Notes under the pieces: model-generated
What the model was told of the DNA's origin: nothing
Database searches by the model: none
Seen by the model: the letters and a program-made list of their open reading frames with translations, nothing else
Translations under genes and position numbers: made by a program
Shown: positions 8,318 through 15,913 of the stretch, one piece after another
How the letters are laid out: each line of letters begins with the position of its first letter
Numbering within the stretch: the stretch's first letter is position 1
NCBI RefSeq assembly: GCF_009362735.1
Contig: NZ_WHNP01000049.1
Span: 1-57,910, forward strand
Reading direction: 5' to 3'
Source: Paraburkholderia franconis
GTDB taxonomy: Bacteria; Pseudomonadota; Gammaproteobacteria; Burkholderiales; Burkholderiaceae
DNA length: 57,910 nucleotides

Positions 8318-8826
8318 TCATGGTTGCGCTGATACCCCCAAGCATTGAACTCGGCAGCGCGCTTCATCGGCAGACCGTCACGCTGATCGGCGGCCGCGAT
8401 CAGCAGGTGCAGGCCAGCGGCCGTCCCGTCGTCGCAGTATTGGAGCACGGCCTGTGCGGCATGCAGTGCCGGCACGCGCGCGAAATTGAGTCGTACGTCG
8501 CAACGCAGGCGATCGATGAGCCCGCGGTCTTCCTCCCGGTGATTCAGCACCTGCGGCGGATGCCCAGCACACGCGGCCGCTTCCCTGTTGATAGAAGTCG
8601 TATCGGGCATCATGCCGTCGGCATGCGGAAGCATGCGCAGCACAATCCCGAGCACGGTCCTGCGCGGTAACGCGAGGTTGACCGCCTTCCCGCGTACCGA
8701 CTTGCCGCCCCGCTTGACCTCGCAGACCGCGAAGCTTACGTGGCCCGGAAGATCCGGCCCGTAGCCCGAGCCACCCTCCGCTCCGATCACACTGTCACCA
8801 ACGTGGAATAGCGGATGTGTTGTCAC
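8318..8826 (-). CDS. Hypothetical conserved protein, probably frameshifted near its end
   Basis: Starts with GTG at 8826, overlapping the DUF3717 stop (GTGA). Residues 1-160 look like a real soluble protein: FHVGDSVIGAEGG, LNFARVPALHAAQAVLQY, DDGTAAGLHLLIAAADQRDG and PMKRAAEFNAW. After that the open frame continues to 7756, but it becomes an Arg/His-rich shadow of the coupling-protein N-terminus. In a neighbouring frame a TGA at 8318-8320 overlaps the ATG at 8321, the kind of coupling seen throughout this operon. A frameshift between 8378 and 8318, possibly at the G5 run, would explain this. Function unknown. Confidence 0.45.
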
Positions 8827-9059
8827 GCCTCTTTCTCCGTTGCGCGAGCCGTTCGACTGAAACGCAAAAGACGCAGCGCAGCGCGCTCGGCCTCGTCGAG
8901 CTCGCCCTCTTCTATGCGTGCACTGCCCTGTGCGATTGCCGCACCATAGAGCCGTGCAAGCGCACGGCCCTCACTGCTCGCCGCGAACGCCTCTTCCGAC
9001 GCCGAAGCGCGTCGCCAATGGCCTATCGCGGCTTCGATATCACTCATGCCAATATTCAT
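8823..9059 (-). CDS. DUF3717 domain protein
   Basis: A 78-aa protein starting MNIGMSDIEAAIGHWRRASA, followed by RALARLYGAAIAQG and a leucine/alanine-rich helix. The pattern IEAAI-x-WR, then an ALA-x-LYG helix, is the signature I associate with DUF3717, a small family common in Burkholderiaceae. The ATG at 9059 is preferred because GGGAGG stands 4 nt upstream; the next ATG at 9047 has no such site. It overlaps the end of the previous gene by 20 bp and the start of the following gene by GTGA. Function unknown. Confidence 0.7.
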   Translation of the reverse strand: MNIGMSDIEAAIGHWRRASASEEAFAASSEGRALARLYGAAIAQGSARIEEGELDEAERAALRLLRFSRTARATEKEA

Positions 9060-9228
9060 CCGGCCTCCCGCATCGTTTCATGAAGCCGGCCGTCGAGCAG
9101 CCGGTCGCCGCCCTCGTGCCGACCTTGACCGGCACACATGGGTCAACGGGTGGGCTGTCGACCCGGGCTCGCCATCCAGGCAGCGGATTCGACGTCTTTT
9201 CCGCCCATTCGACTGGCGACCGGCTCAT
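9040..9228 (-). CDS. Small hypothetical protein in T4SS operon
   Basis: A 62-aa frame from MSRSPVEWAEKTSNPLPGWR. The ATG at 9228 overlaps the stop of the upstream membrane-protein gene (ATGA), the strongest argument that it is translated. The end overlaps the DUF3717 gene by 20 bp. It contains four cysteines (PCVPVK, GCST, RCGRP) and no hydrophobic segment. No family recognised. The whole of 8823-9709 is a string of tiny overlapping genes behind virB11. Confidence 0.45.
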   Translation of the reverse strand: MSRSPVEWAEKTSNPLPGWRARVDSPPVDPCVPVKVGTRAATGCSTAGFMKRCGRPDEYWHE

Positions 9229-9458
9229 CGCGCATCCGCCTTCATCCAGTAACTGCGGACGCCACGCGCCCATGCCCATCCGTACACAAGGCTCAGTGCA
9301 AGCACCCCATACTCGTGTGCGTGCCACGCCATGACGAGCCAGAAAGGCTGTGCGGCAAGCCCGAAGACGCAGGCCCAGCGACGCCGCTGCTCGCGCGGGT
9401 CCTGCGACAGGAACACCGCCGCGACGCCGAACAGGCCAATCACAATTTGTCCGATCAC
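9225..9458 (-). CDS. Small inner-membrane protein in T4SS operon
   Basis: A 77-aa protein starting at a GTG that overlaps the previous gene's stop (GTGA at 9455-9458). The open frame extends upstream to 9797, but that part is an Arg-rich shadow of the gene before. Hydrophobic segments: VIGQIVIGLFGVAAVFL near residues 1-18, ACVFGLAAQPFWLVMAW, and YGVLALSLVYGWAWARG. Two or three membrane spans are likely, with basic residues between the first and second. No family recognised; the location suggests an accessory of the transfer channel or coupling protein. Confidence 0.6.
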   Translation of the reverse strand: MIGQIVIGLFGVAAVFLSQDPREQRRRWACVFGLAAQPFWLVMAWHAHEYGVLALSLVYGWAWARGVRSYWMKADAR

Positions 9459-9709
9459 GCCATACGCTCCTGCGTCGCGCCGGAAACCGTTGCTGCCGTC
9501 AGCTCGGCGTGCCGCGACTTCGCCGCGTCCGCTGTCGCAAACCGGCCCTGTGTTTCGTTTCCATGCCAGAGCATGTAGGTCCACACGCCGTCGATGCGGT
9601 AATGCGCGATCGACCAGCCGCCGGGATGCACGAGCGCATGGTCGCCATCCCGTTGCCAGCCGCCGTGCGGCGCCGTCGGGCCGGTGCGTGATACAGCGCG
9701 CTCTTTCAT
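9455..9709 (-). CDS. Small hypothetical protein after virB11
   Basis: An 84-aa soluble protein starting MKERAVSRTGPTAPHGGWQR. Its ATG overlaps the virB11 stop by 4 nt (ATGA). The centre, WSIAHYRIDGVWTYMLWHGN, then GRFATADAAKSRHAEL, looks like a compact domain of beta strands and one helix. No family recognised. It is coupled at both ends to neighbours, so its expression should follow VirB11. Confidence 0.55.
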   Translation of the reverse strand: MKERAVSRTGPTAPHGGWQRDGDHALVHPGGWSIAHYRIDGVWTYMLWHGNETQGRFATADAAKSRHAELTAATVSGATQERMA

Positions 9710-10743
9710 GCGATGCCTCCCAGCAGCTGCCATTTGCCCACCGGGTCGTACCAGATCTCCGACAGGCGCTTGTCGCGCATGAAGAGCACGAGATCAACGG
9801 TCACGCGGACCTGATCCATGATGAATTGCCAGTCGAGCGTCTGACCCACCACGCTCTGCTTGATCAGCGTCGCGATACGGGAGTGGGCCGATCTGGCGTC
9901 GTTGCAGTGAACGGTCGTGATACCGCCGGGCGTACCCGTGTTGAGCAGCGTCATGTAGTCCCATGTCTCATCGCCACGCAGCTCGGCAAGGAACACGCGA
10001 TCGAACTTCATGCGCAGCGTCGAGCGCACCAGTTGCTTTGCCGGCAACGTATCGCTGAAAAACATGTGCACGCGGTTCGGATGGTTCGGCAGCGACAGCT
10101 CCGGCGTATCCTCGATCGTGCCAATCCGCTCATCAGACGGTACGAGATCGGACAGGGCCTTGTTGAGCGTCGTCTTGCCGGAGCCGGTGCCACCGGCGAG
10201 CACAATATTGAGGCGGTTCGCGACGGCGAGCTCAAGCAGGCGCGTGACGTTGCGCTGGCGCTGCGCCTCAAGCATGTCCTGCTCGAACGGCTGCAGGTCG
10301 AGCGATGCCGACCCCTCCCGGCGCGGCGACATGTCCTGGTAGCCTGCAAACCCGCCGTTGCGTTCGTATTCGTCAACGGAAAACCGCTGGTTCGATGGAA
10401 TCCGGATGGTGATCGAAATCGTGTCCTGCTCGCACGCAGGCTGCATCAGCACGTGAGCGCGCTGACCGTCGGGAAGGACCACCGGGTGAATCGGTTCCTT
10501 CGTCGAGAACTTGCCACCCTTCATCACCGTGAGGGCGTTGGCGAGCTTGAAGCAGGCGTCGAGTGTGCAGGCGGGCGCCTCGTGCCGCTTCCATCCGGCT
10601 GATCCCTGTGTCCATATCTCGCCGGGCCGGTTAATGGCCACCTCGGTGAGACTGCCGTCAAAGAAACTGGCGACACCCATCTGCCGGAGGAAGCTGCGCG
10701 CGATGGTGCCCTTTTCGATGACATCGATAACCACTGCACTCAT
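9706..10743 (-). CDS. virB11: VirB11-type secretion ATPase
   Basis: The hexameric traffic ATPase at the cytoplasmic base of the T4SS. The 345-aa product starts at the ATG at 10743, which has AAGGAG 5 nt upstream. Visible motifs: Walker A GGTGSGKTTL at residues 184-193, an Asp box in IEDTPELSLPNH, a Walker B-like VFLAELRGDETWDY near 254, and the His box GGITTVHCNDA near 272. Length and motif order are normal for VirB11. It lies after virB10 but is separated from it by a doubtful ORF of about 360 bp. Confidence 0.93.
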   Translation of the reverse strand: MSAVVIDVIEKGTIARSFLRQMGVASFFDGSLTEVAINRPGEIWTQGSAGWKRHEAPACTLDACFKLANALTVMKGGKFSTKEPIHPVVLPDGQRAHVLMQPACEQDTISITIRIPSNQRFSVDEYERNGGFAGYQDMSPRREGSASLDLQPFEQDMLEAQRQRNVTRLLELAVANRLNIVLAGGTGSGKTTLNKALSDLVPSDERIGTIEDTPELSLPNHPNRVHMFFSDTLPAKQLVRSTLRMKFDRVFLAELRGDETWDYMTLLNTGTPGGITTVHCNDARSAHSRIATLIKQSVVGQTLDWQFIMDQVRVTVDLVLFMRDKRLSEIWYDPVGKWQLLGGIA

Positions 10744-11102
10744 ATGTACTCCTTCATGATATGGCTGATGCAAGCTGGTAAAAAAAAGCTTTCCGGATCG
10801 CCGTCCGTGCGATCCCGCCTCTGTGGCGTGCAGTTCGACTTGAACCGGGACCCGGTACAGTCGCCCGTCGCAGGCACGCTGCTCGCCAGATCGCGCGACG
10901 TTCGCGCAGGCGACATCGAGACAACCGTCGCTACTGGCGCGATGGACGTCGCCAGATGGTCGACTTCCATCGCGTTGTCGACTGTGGTCAGTACCTCCCG
11001 CCGCTGTGCCTGCTGTGAAAGCGCAGGGAATAAACCCGCCCCGGCACGGCGCGGTGTCGAAAGGGTGGTTGTTGCGAGACAGTTAGTTGCATCCATAAAC
11101 AC
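10740..11102 (-). CDS. Doubtful ORF between virB10 and virB11, perhaps frameshifted
   Basis: A 120-codon frame that starts at GTG (11102) and ends in a TGA overlapping the virB11 ATG (ATATGA), as expected for a coupled gene. Upstream, at 11254, another frame starts MELQIPFPDSFPLQGGERDA and runs out into nonsense. Joining the frames by removing two bases near 11193 gives a plausible N-terminus ending DAFEEAARRKVDARR. So the gene may be longer (10740-11254) and carry a two-base insertion. No family recognised, and an open frame on the opposite strand covers the same bases. Confidence 0.3.
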   Translation of the reverse strand: MFMDATNCLATTTLSTPRRAGAGLFPALSQQAQRREVLTTVDNAMEVDHLATSIAPVATVVSMSPARTSRDLASSVPATGDCTGSRFKSNCTPQRRDRTDGDPESFFLPACISHIMKEYI

Positions 11103-11274
11103 GTGCTCGTCGCCAATCCGGCGCAGCGGTAGAAGGTCAGACAGCTGGTACGGCCGGCGCGCATCGACCTTTCGTCGCGCAGCTTCTCTTCGAACGCATC
11201 ACGCTCGCCACCTTGAAGCGGGAAAGAGTCGGGAAACGGGATCTGCAGTTCCATCGTGATATTCCTCACGTTGG

Positions 11275-12636
11275 TCAGTGTCGGGCCGCCGGCGCAATCT
11301 CGCTGCCGTCGCTGTCAACGTTCTCGTACACGCTGCTCAGGTCAACATCGCGCGCAACGAAGATGTTGATCAGGGATCCCTGGTTTGAATAAGCGCTGGG
11401 CGGGATGTTGATCGTTTGACGCAGCGTCTCTGCGGCGACGTCCTGCGTCGCGTTCGAACTGTTCGAGAAGGTAATGGTCTGGCCCGCTCCGATCGCCTTG
11501 TTCGCGAGCGCCTGACCAAAGTCGCCGATGAGGCTCACCATCAGCGCCCCCTTGAAGCGGAGCCAGAAATGCTCGTCGATGTAGGCGGGAATGCCGGCCG
11601 CCCCGAGGGAATCGGTCGCCGGCGAGTTCATGGGAATACGGACATCGCCGTCGTCGATCTCGTCCCAGATCGCGCCAATGACGCCCTGCCCGTGCATTAC
11701 GGCGTCGCGCTGCTCGCCTTTGGCCAGCGCGCCCTTGCGAATGAGCAGCGTCGTGCCATCGTCCGACCAGACGTCATCGGCGATCGGACAGCCCACCAGC
11801 CCCGGCCGGTCAGTGCGGATTGCGGTGGCCTGCCCGCACCGGATCATGGTGTTCCGGCTGATCAGGTAATGACGGTTCGGCCGGAACGAGGCACGCATCG
11901 GCTGCAGCTTCGAGGGCTGCAGGGACTGGTCGAAGACCGATCCTTTGTTGTCGCCGGCATCATGGTTATCAGTCAGCCCTGCACCAGATGAACCGGCGGC
12001 TCCAGATGGCCCGCCCCGCAGCGCCGCGAGCCCCATGGACTTCGCCATGCCGGCCAGACTATTGCCACCGCCGGTGCCGTTGCCCGTCGTGTCTGCGCTG
12101 CCGCCGCCCGCGTCACTGGATGCGAGCGCAGAGTCTTCAGGACCACCGGTGGCCCGGCTGTCTCGGGACATGACCAGCACGCTGCCCGAGAGACGCCGCT
12201 CCGCGGGTGACAGTGGCCGCGGCCGGTTGTTCGCAATCGCGGTGCCCCCTTCGCCGACAGGGTGCGACGCTGCGCCGGCCGGCGGGGCGAGCTGCTGCCT
12301 TGCCGCGGCGGCAGCCGCAGCTTCCGATGCGGCGCGCGCCTGATCGGCTTCGGCCCGCTTGATGCGCGCCTTCTGTGTTTCGAGGTCGGCCCCAGCCTCG
12401 CTCGCGCCGCTGTCCTTCGGCTTGTTGAGCGCCGCCTGTTTCGCGTCCTGATGCTGCTGGAAGAGTCGCTGCAGGTAGATCGTGACGCCTGATGCACCCA
12501 GCGCAATCACGACCAGCGCGACCAGCACGAGCCTGAGCTTGCCCGCGCGCGTGCGGCGGCGTCCGGGCAGGTCCAGCGACGGCTGCGGCGCCGTGTCCGC
12601 GCGCCCGGCGTTGCCGATTTCGTTGCGTTCGCTCAT
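11275..12636 (-). CDS. virB10: VirB10/TrbI-type T4SS protein
   Basis: The VirB10 subunit spans the envelope from inner membrane to the outer-membrane pore. In this 453-aa protein residues 1-33 are cytoplasmic and basic, and 34-55 (LRLVLVALVVIALGASGVTI) are the single membrane span. Residues 56-220 are an Ala/Gln/Pro-rich periplasmic stalk with a coiled-coil section. From about 245 the TrbI fold is visible: HYLISRNTMIRCGQ, GCPIADDVWSDDG, LLIRKGA, IPAYIDEHFWLRFKGALMVS and TINIPPSAYSNQG. Start ATG at 12636, 18 nt after the virB9 stop. Confidence 0.93.
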   Translation of the reverse strand: MSERNEIGNAGRADTAPQPSLDLPGRRRTRAGKLRLVLVALVVIALGASGVTIYLQRLFQQHQDAKQAALNKPKDSGASEAGADLETQKARIKRAEADQARAASEAAAAAAARQQLAPPAGAASHPVGEGGTAIANNRPRPLSPAERRLSGSVLVMSRDSRATGGPEDSALASSDAGGGSADTTGNGTGGGNSLAGMAKSMGLAALRGGPSGAAGSSGAGLTDNHDAGDNKGSVFDQSLQPSKLQPMRASFRPNRHYLISRNTMIRCGQATAIRTDRPGLVGCPIADDVWSDDGTTLLIRKGALAKGEQRDAVMHGQGVIGAIWDEIDDGDVRIPMNSPATDSLGAAGIPAYIDEHFWLRFKGALMVSLIGDFGQALANKAIGAGQTITFSNSSNATQDVAAETLRQTINIPPSAYSNQGSLINIFVARDVDLSSVYENVDSDGSEIAPAARH

Positions 12637-12653
12637 GCGTGTGCGCGCTCCCG

Positions 12654-13571
12654 TCAGTCGTCCACCCGATCGCGGCTGCCGTGCGCGCGTTCGATGCGCG
12701 CCGTACCGGGCAACGACGAGGCGGTGCGGTTGTAGTGGCCGTCCGGCGAGTAGCCGTCGTTGCGGATGCCCAGCACCGCCTGGCCGTAGCGGATGATGAA
12801 CGTCTTCGAAACCTCGTGGACGACAACGGTGTCGCCTTCCATATGGAAATTCACCGTCGCCTCACTGCCGTCCGGCAGCTTCGTGAAAATCGTCGGCAGA
12901 TCGCGCGCGGTCGCGTACCTGAAGTAGGTGAAACGTCCGTCGTCCCACAAGGCGGTAGGCGCAAGCGCGCGATCGCCGCGCATCATGTACTGCATGTTCG
13001 CCGCCGGCGCGGATGACCCGGGCGCACCCGGGGACACCGCTGCGCCCGTCGCTCCGGTTCTCGCCGGACCAGCCGGAGTGTCCTGCTGGCCCGCCAGTAC
13101 GGCGCTGACGGCCTCCCGGCGCCGCAGCTGTTCGGCCGCGGTCTTCGCCTTCGTGTCCGGATAGTCGAAGCGCAGGATCCACGTCGCGGGCTGCGCCCGC
13201 GATACATCGACAAGCGACAGCGAATAGGTGCGCCGGTTGGTCACGAGCACGAGGTTGGTTTCGGGTTGCAGCGCACCGGGCTTGAGCAGCGCTCCGCTGT
13301 CGTTGACCGACACGTGCCAGGCGCGTGCATCGCCAATGCCGCCGCCGTCTTTCAGGATGTGTTCTCCGGGCTCGAACTGGATCATCACCACACGGCCTGG
13401 CATCGTCGCCACGCGGTAGGCCTGGTCAGGGCTGTACGTCGCGCACTGGATATGCGGGTCGGCGCCGCAGCTCCGCGGGATTTCAAGCGCGTGCACGCGG
13501 CCACCGGCGAGCGCACAGGCGGCCATGATCGCGACCACGCCTAGCGGCGAGCGAAGACCCGTACGACTCAT
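12654..13571 (-). CDS. virB9: VirB9-type T4SS outer-membrane complex protein
   Basis: A 305-aa protein. Residues 1-28 form a signal peptide (GVVAIMAACALAGGRVHA). The N-terminal domain contains YSPDQAYRVATMPGRVVMIQ, FEPGEHI and a WILRFDYP strand. The C-terminal domain contains GRFTYFRYATARDLPTIFTK, VNFHMEGDTVVVHEV and FIIRYGQAVLGIRND, all characteristic of VirB9/CagX proteins that pair with VirB7 and VirB10. The ATG at 13571 overlaps the virB8 stop by 4 nt. The frame is open to 13751, but that extension covers virB8. Confidence 0.93.
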   Translation of the reverse strand: MSRTGLRSPLGVVAIMAACALAGGRVHALEIPRSCGADPHIQCATYSPDQAYRVATMPGRVVMIQFEPGEHILKDGGGIGDARAWHVSVNDSGALLKPGALQPETNLVLVTNRRTYSLSLVDVSRAQPATWILRFDYPDTKAKTAAEQLRRREAVSAVLAGQQDTPAGPARTGATGAAVSPGAPGSSAPAANMQYMMRGDRALAPTALWDDGRFTYFRYATARDLPTIFTKLPDGSEATVNFHMEGDTVVVHEVSKTFIIRYGQAVLGIRNDGYSPDGHYNRTASSLPGTARIERAHGSRDRVDD

Positions 13572-14419
13572 GACCCGCTCCCGGGCATCTTCGATGCGGC
13601 CGGTGCGGGAACGGGCGATGCATCCGCTGGCGCGCGGGTGTAATCGCGTGTGACCTCGTAACTGGTGCACCGGAACCCGTCCGGATCGATGTCCTGCTGA
13701 TCCTGTTTCTCCGGCACATCGACGCGCGTGAAGGCCACCGTCGCAATCCACCAGGTCGGGTCCGGGTGCTTCGCCGCCACATTCAACGGGATCACCTGCC
13801 GTGAGAAGAACACCTGCGCGGTCGAACCGACAAAGGTGATCGAGCCGACCCGGGCGATGATGCGCGCCTGGTCTTTGAGCAGCTTGAGCGGGCCGGCCGG
13901 CCCACGGATGAGCGCGTCATAAGCGTCCTTTTCATGATCGTCGCTCATGAACATCACCGCGCTGTGCATGTCCGAAATCGTCTCCCAGTCGTAGCTCTCG
14001 CGCATCTCGACATAGCGGCGCAGGTCCGCGCGGTCGGTTTTTTCAGTGAAGCTCACGTGGCCGTTCGCGGTCGTTGGCAGCACATCCACCTTGCCGGTCG
14101 TGTCGTTCACCCGCAGCACAGCCGGTGGATTGGGTCTTTTAAGTAGTCCTAACGCTGCCATGCCAAAAACAGCCGCGAGGGCGATGCCACCCGAGAGCAC
14201 TGATCGCCGGTCGGCGACGCGCGCCTTTTCTTCGGCCATCTCCATCTTCGACTTCTCGAACTCCCGGGCCTGGTCGAGATACCAGCTGACCGCGTCACGC
14301 TGTGACCGGTCGACGGCACGCGCTGCTGCCTCCAGGTGCGCGGCCGATATGGGCGGCGTCGGGGCGCGCTTGCGCGAGCCCACGCCAGCCGCGAGCCACT
14401 GTCTGATTACCGATACCAT
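13568..14419 (-). CDS. virB8: VirB8-type T4SS inner-membrane protein
   Basis: A 283-aa protein starting MVSVIRQWLAAGVGSRKRAP, with GAGG upstream of the ATG at 14419. Residues 45-70 include WYLDQAREFEKSKM. One membrane span lies at about 88-108 (SGGIALAAVFGMAALGLL). The periplasmic domain shows YDWETISDMHSAVMFMSDD, TWWIATVAFTRVDVPE and a C-terminal Pro/Ala tail. VirB8 nucleates assembly of the channel. The normal order B7-B8-B9-B10 is kept. Confidence 0.92.
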   Translation of the reverse strand: MVSVIRQWLAAGVGSRKRAPTPPISAAHLEAAARAVDRSQRDAVSWYLDQAREFEKSKMEMAEEKARVADRRSVLSGGIALAAVFGMAALGLLKRPNPPAVLRVNDTTGKVDVLPTTANGHVSFTEKTDRADLRRYVEMRESYDWETISDMHSAVMFMSDDHEKDAYDALIRGPAGPLKLLKDQARIIARVGSITFVGSTAQVFFSRQVIPLNVAAKHPDPTWWIATVAFTRVDVPEKQDQQDIDPDGFRCTSYEVTRDYTRAPADASPVPAPAASKMPGSGS

Positions 14420-14427
14420 CCTGGTCC

Positions 14428-14571
14428 TCACTTCGGGTCCGTGCGACCCGCCTGCTGGGTCAGCGGCTGGTTGACAGGCATCCACTGGCCTGTCGGCTCC
14501 GCTGGTTTCGGCGGAGAACTGCACGCCTGCAGGACAAATGCGAGCAGGCCTGCGCGGAATATGGTCTTCAT
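14428..14571 (-). CDS. virB7: VirB7-like lipoprotein
   Basis: A 47-aa lipoprotein, MKTIFRAGLLAFVLQACSSP, with lipobox LQAC and the lipidated Cys at residue 17. The mature part is Pro-rich (PPKPAEPTGQW), as in VirB7, which stabilises VirB9 in the outer membrane. GAGAGGA precedes the ATG at 14571. The gene ends 8 nt before virB8. Confidence 0.85.
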   Translation of the reverse strand: MKTIFRAGLLAFVLQACSSPPKPAEPTGQWMPVNQPLTQQAGRTDPK

Positions 14572-14591
14572 GCCTGAAATCCTCTCACCAG

Positions 14592-14720
14592 TCATTCGTG
14601 CAACCGGCGGTAGATGAACATACCGATGACGTTGAGCAACGCCCCCACGAAACCGGCAAACGTAACCCAGCAGACGGCGACCAACCACCAGCGGATCAGC
14701 TTCGCAAAGATATCTGGCAT
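14592..14720 (-). CDS. Tiny membrane peptide between virB6 and virB7
   Basis: A 42-aa frame, MPDIFAKLIRWWLVAVCWVT continuing FAGFVGALLNVIGMFIYRRL. It is one long hydrophobic helix or a helical hairpin with a basic C-terminus. AGGCGGA lies 5-6 nt upstream of the ATG at 14720, and the start is 8 nt after the virB6 stop. Spacing, ribosome site and clear membrane character support translation. No family recognised; it may be an accessory T4SS peptide. Confidence 0.6.
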   Translation of the reverse strand: MPDIFAKLIRWWLVAVCWVTFAGFVGALLNVIGMFIYRRLHE

Positions 14721-14728
14721 ACATCCGC

Positions 14729-15643
14729 CTATGCTGCCGAAAGGGAGCCACCCGTCTTGTACTTGCCGGCGCCACCCGTTTTCGCGGCCGCGGCCAGCGC
14801 ACGTCCCAGACCACCCAGCTTGCCCGTCATGGTCGAAATGCCCACACCACTCGCCAGCGCGGAGGCCAAGCCCGGAAGATTGAGGGCGACGACGAAGAAC
14901 ACCACGCCCATCACGTCGATTTCCACCACCTGCTGCATCGACGGGAAGGCCGTCCCGCTCGGTGCAATTGATTTCGCGAAATTGACTTCGATCGCGCCGG
15001 CGCCCGCGAACAGGGCTACGAGCAGCGCGTAGTTAAAGCACTGTCCCGCCCAGTTCCAGAAGTACTGTCGCACCGGCGGAAACAGCGCCATTGAAATGAA
15101 GAGTGGCCCGAGTGCGAGTAGCAGTCCGAGTGCGAATTTCGCGAGGATGATGTAGGCCACGGCCAACCCCATGAAGGGCGTGGCAAAGATAAGCATCACT
15201 GAAATCACCCACACCGCTCCGATAATTTCGAAGTTGTGCGCGTGATCGTAGATCTGCCCACAGGCGTTGATGTACGCGCTCAACAAATTATCCAGTCCCG
15301 AGACGGGATTGCTTTGTCCTGTAATCGCACCGGAGAGTGCCTCGCCAAAACCATTGACAGCCGGCACGATGTACTCGGTATAGAACTGGATGTTCATGCC
15401 GCAGGTCAGGATGAACGCCCAGGCCGCCATACGCATCAGGAAGTCGTTGATCGGTTCATCGTTCTGTCCCTGCCAGTACGACCACACGACCAGTAGCACG
15501 TAGATGCTGAAGCACGTCATCATCAACGGCGCAATCAGACTGATGATACGTTCCGAACCTGAACTGATCGTCGCGACGACGTTGGCGTCGAAGTCGGACG
15601 TCATCCTTGAGAAGATCGTCGTCGTGATAAGCGTATAAGACAT
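14729..15643 (-). CDS. virB6: VirB6/TrbL-type polytopic T4SS protein
   Basis: A 304-aa inner-membrane protein, MSYTLITTTIFSRMTSDFDA, preferred to an upstream ATG at 15667 because AGGAG lies 7 nt before 15643. Six or seven hydrophobic segments are visible, including LIAPLMMTCFSIYVLLVVW, AAWAFILTCGMNIQF, GAVWVISVMLIFATPFMGLA and LGLLLALGPLFISMALFPPV. The last, with FWNWAGQCFNYALLVALFAG, is the typical VirB6 core. The periplasmic loop near residue 110 (NNLLSAYINACG region) is short. C-terminal 30 residues are Gly/Ala/Lys-rich. Confidence 0.92.
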   Translation of the reverse strand: MSYTLITTTIFSRMTSDFDANVVATISSGSERIISLIAPLMMTCFSIYVLLVVWSYWQGQNDEPINDFLMRMAAWAFILTCGMNIQFYTEYIVPAVNGFGEALSGAITGQSNPVSGLDNLLSAYINACGQIYDHAHNFEIIGAVWVISVMLIFATPFMGLAVAYIILAKFALGLLLALGPLFISMALFPPVRQYFWNWAGQCFNYALLVALFAGAGAIEVNFAKSIAPSGTAFPSMQQVVEIDVMGVVFFVVALNLPGLASALASGVGISTMTGKLGGLGRALAAAAKTGGAGKYKTGGSLSAA

Positions 15644-15667
15644 CTTTGGCTCCTGAAGTCGTTCCAT

Positions 15668-15913
15668 TCACTGCATTGCTTTCTTCACCACCTGATCGGC
15701 TTCTCTGTCCCGCTCACGCTGTTCAGGCGTTTGCTCCTGCTCGAGCTTTTCGGGCGTCGTACCAAGCAGATGCGCCCTGAATTCCAGATCCTGCCTGTGC
15801 GCAATCTCTTCCTGCACGTTGTGCTGATGACGGTCCCACGCGAGATAGCCCAGATAACCGGCAATGACAACCAGCAGACTGACGATCGCGGAAAGAAGAG
15901 CTTTATTCGCCAC
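15668..15913 (-). CDS. Small single-span membrane protein between virB5 and virB6
   Basis: An 81-aa protein starting at GTG (15913) with GGAGG 5 nt upstream, inside the last codons of virB5; the two overlap by 11 bp. Residues 1-25 hold one membrane span (ALLSAIVSLLVVIAGYLGYL). The rest is strongly charged and helical (EEIAHRQDLEFRAHLLG, then EKLEQEQTPEQRERDRE), likely periplasmic. No lipobox, so it is not the usual EexN-type lipoprotein. In VirB-like operons this slot often holds a small accessory or entry-exclusion gene; which applies here is unknown. Confidence 0.6.
   Translation of the reverse strand: MANKALLSAIVSLLVVIAGYLGYLAWDRHQHNVQEEIAHRQDLEFRAHLLGTTPEKLEQEQTPEQRERDREADQVVKKAMQ

Noticed and set aside
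7756..8826. A single 356-codon ORF on the minus strand
   Set aside because: Its second half is an Arg/His-rich shadow of a clear membrane-protein frame, so only the first 160 or so codons are treated as gene.
10744..11259. 171-codon plus-strand ORF between virB10 and virB11
   Set aside because: Ser/Arg-rich, no motif, antisense to a frame that ends coupled to virB11.
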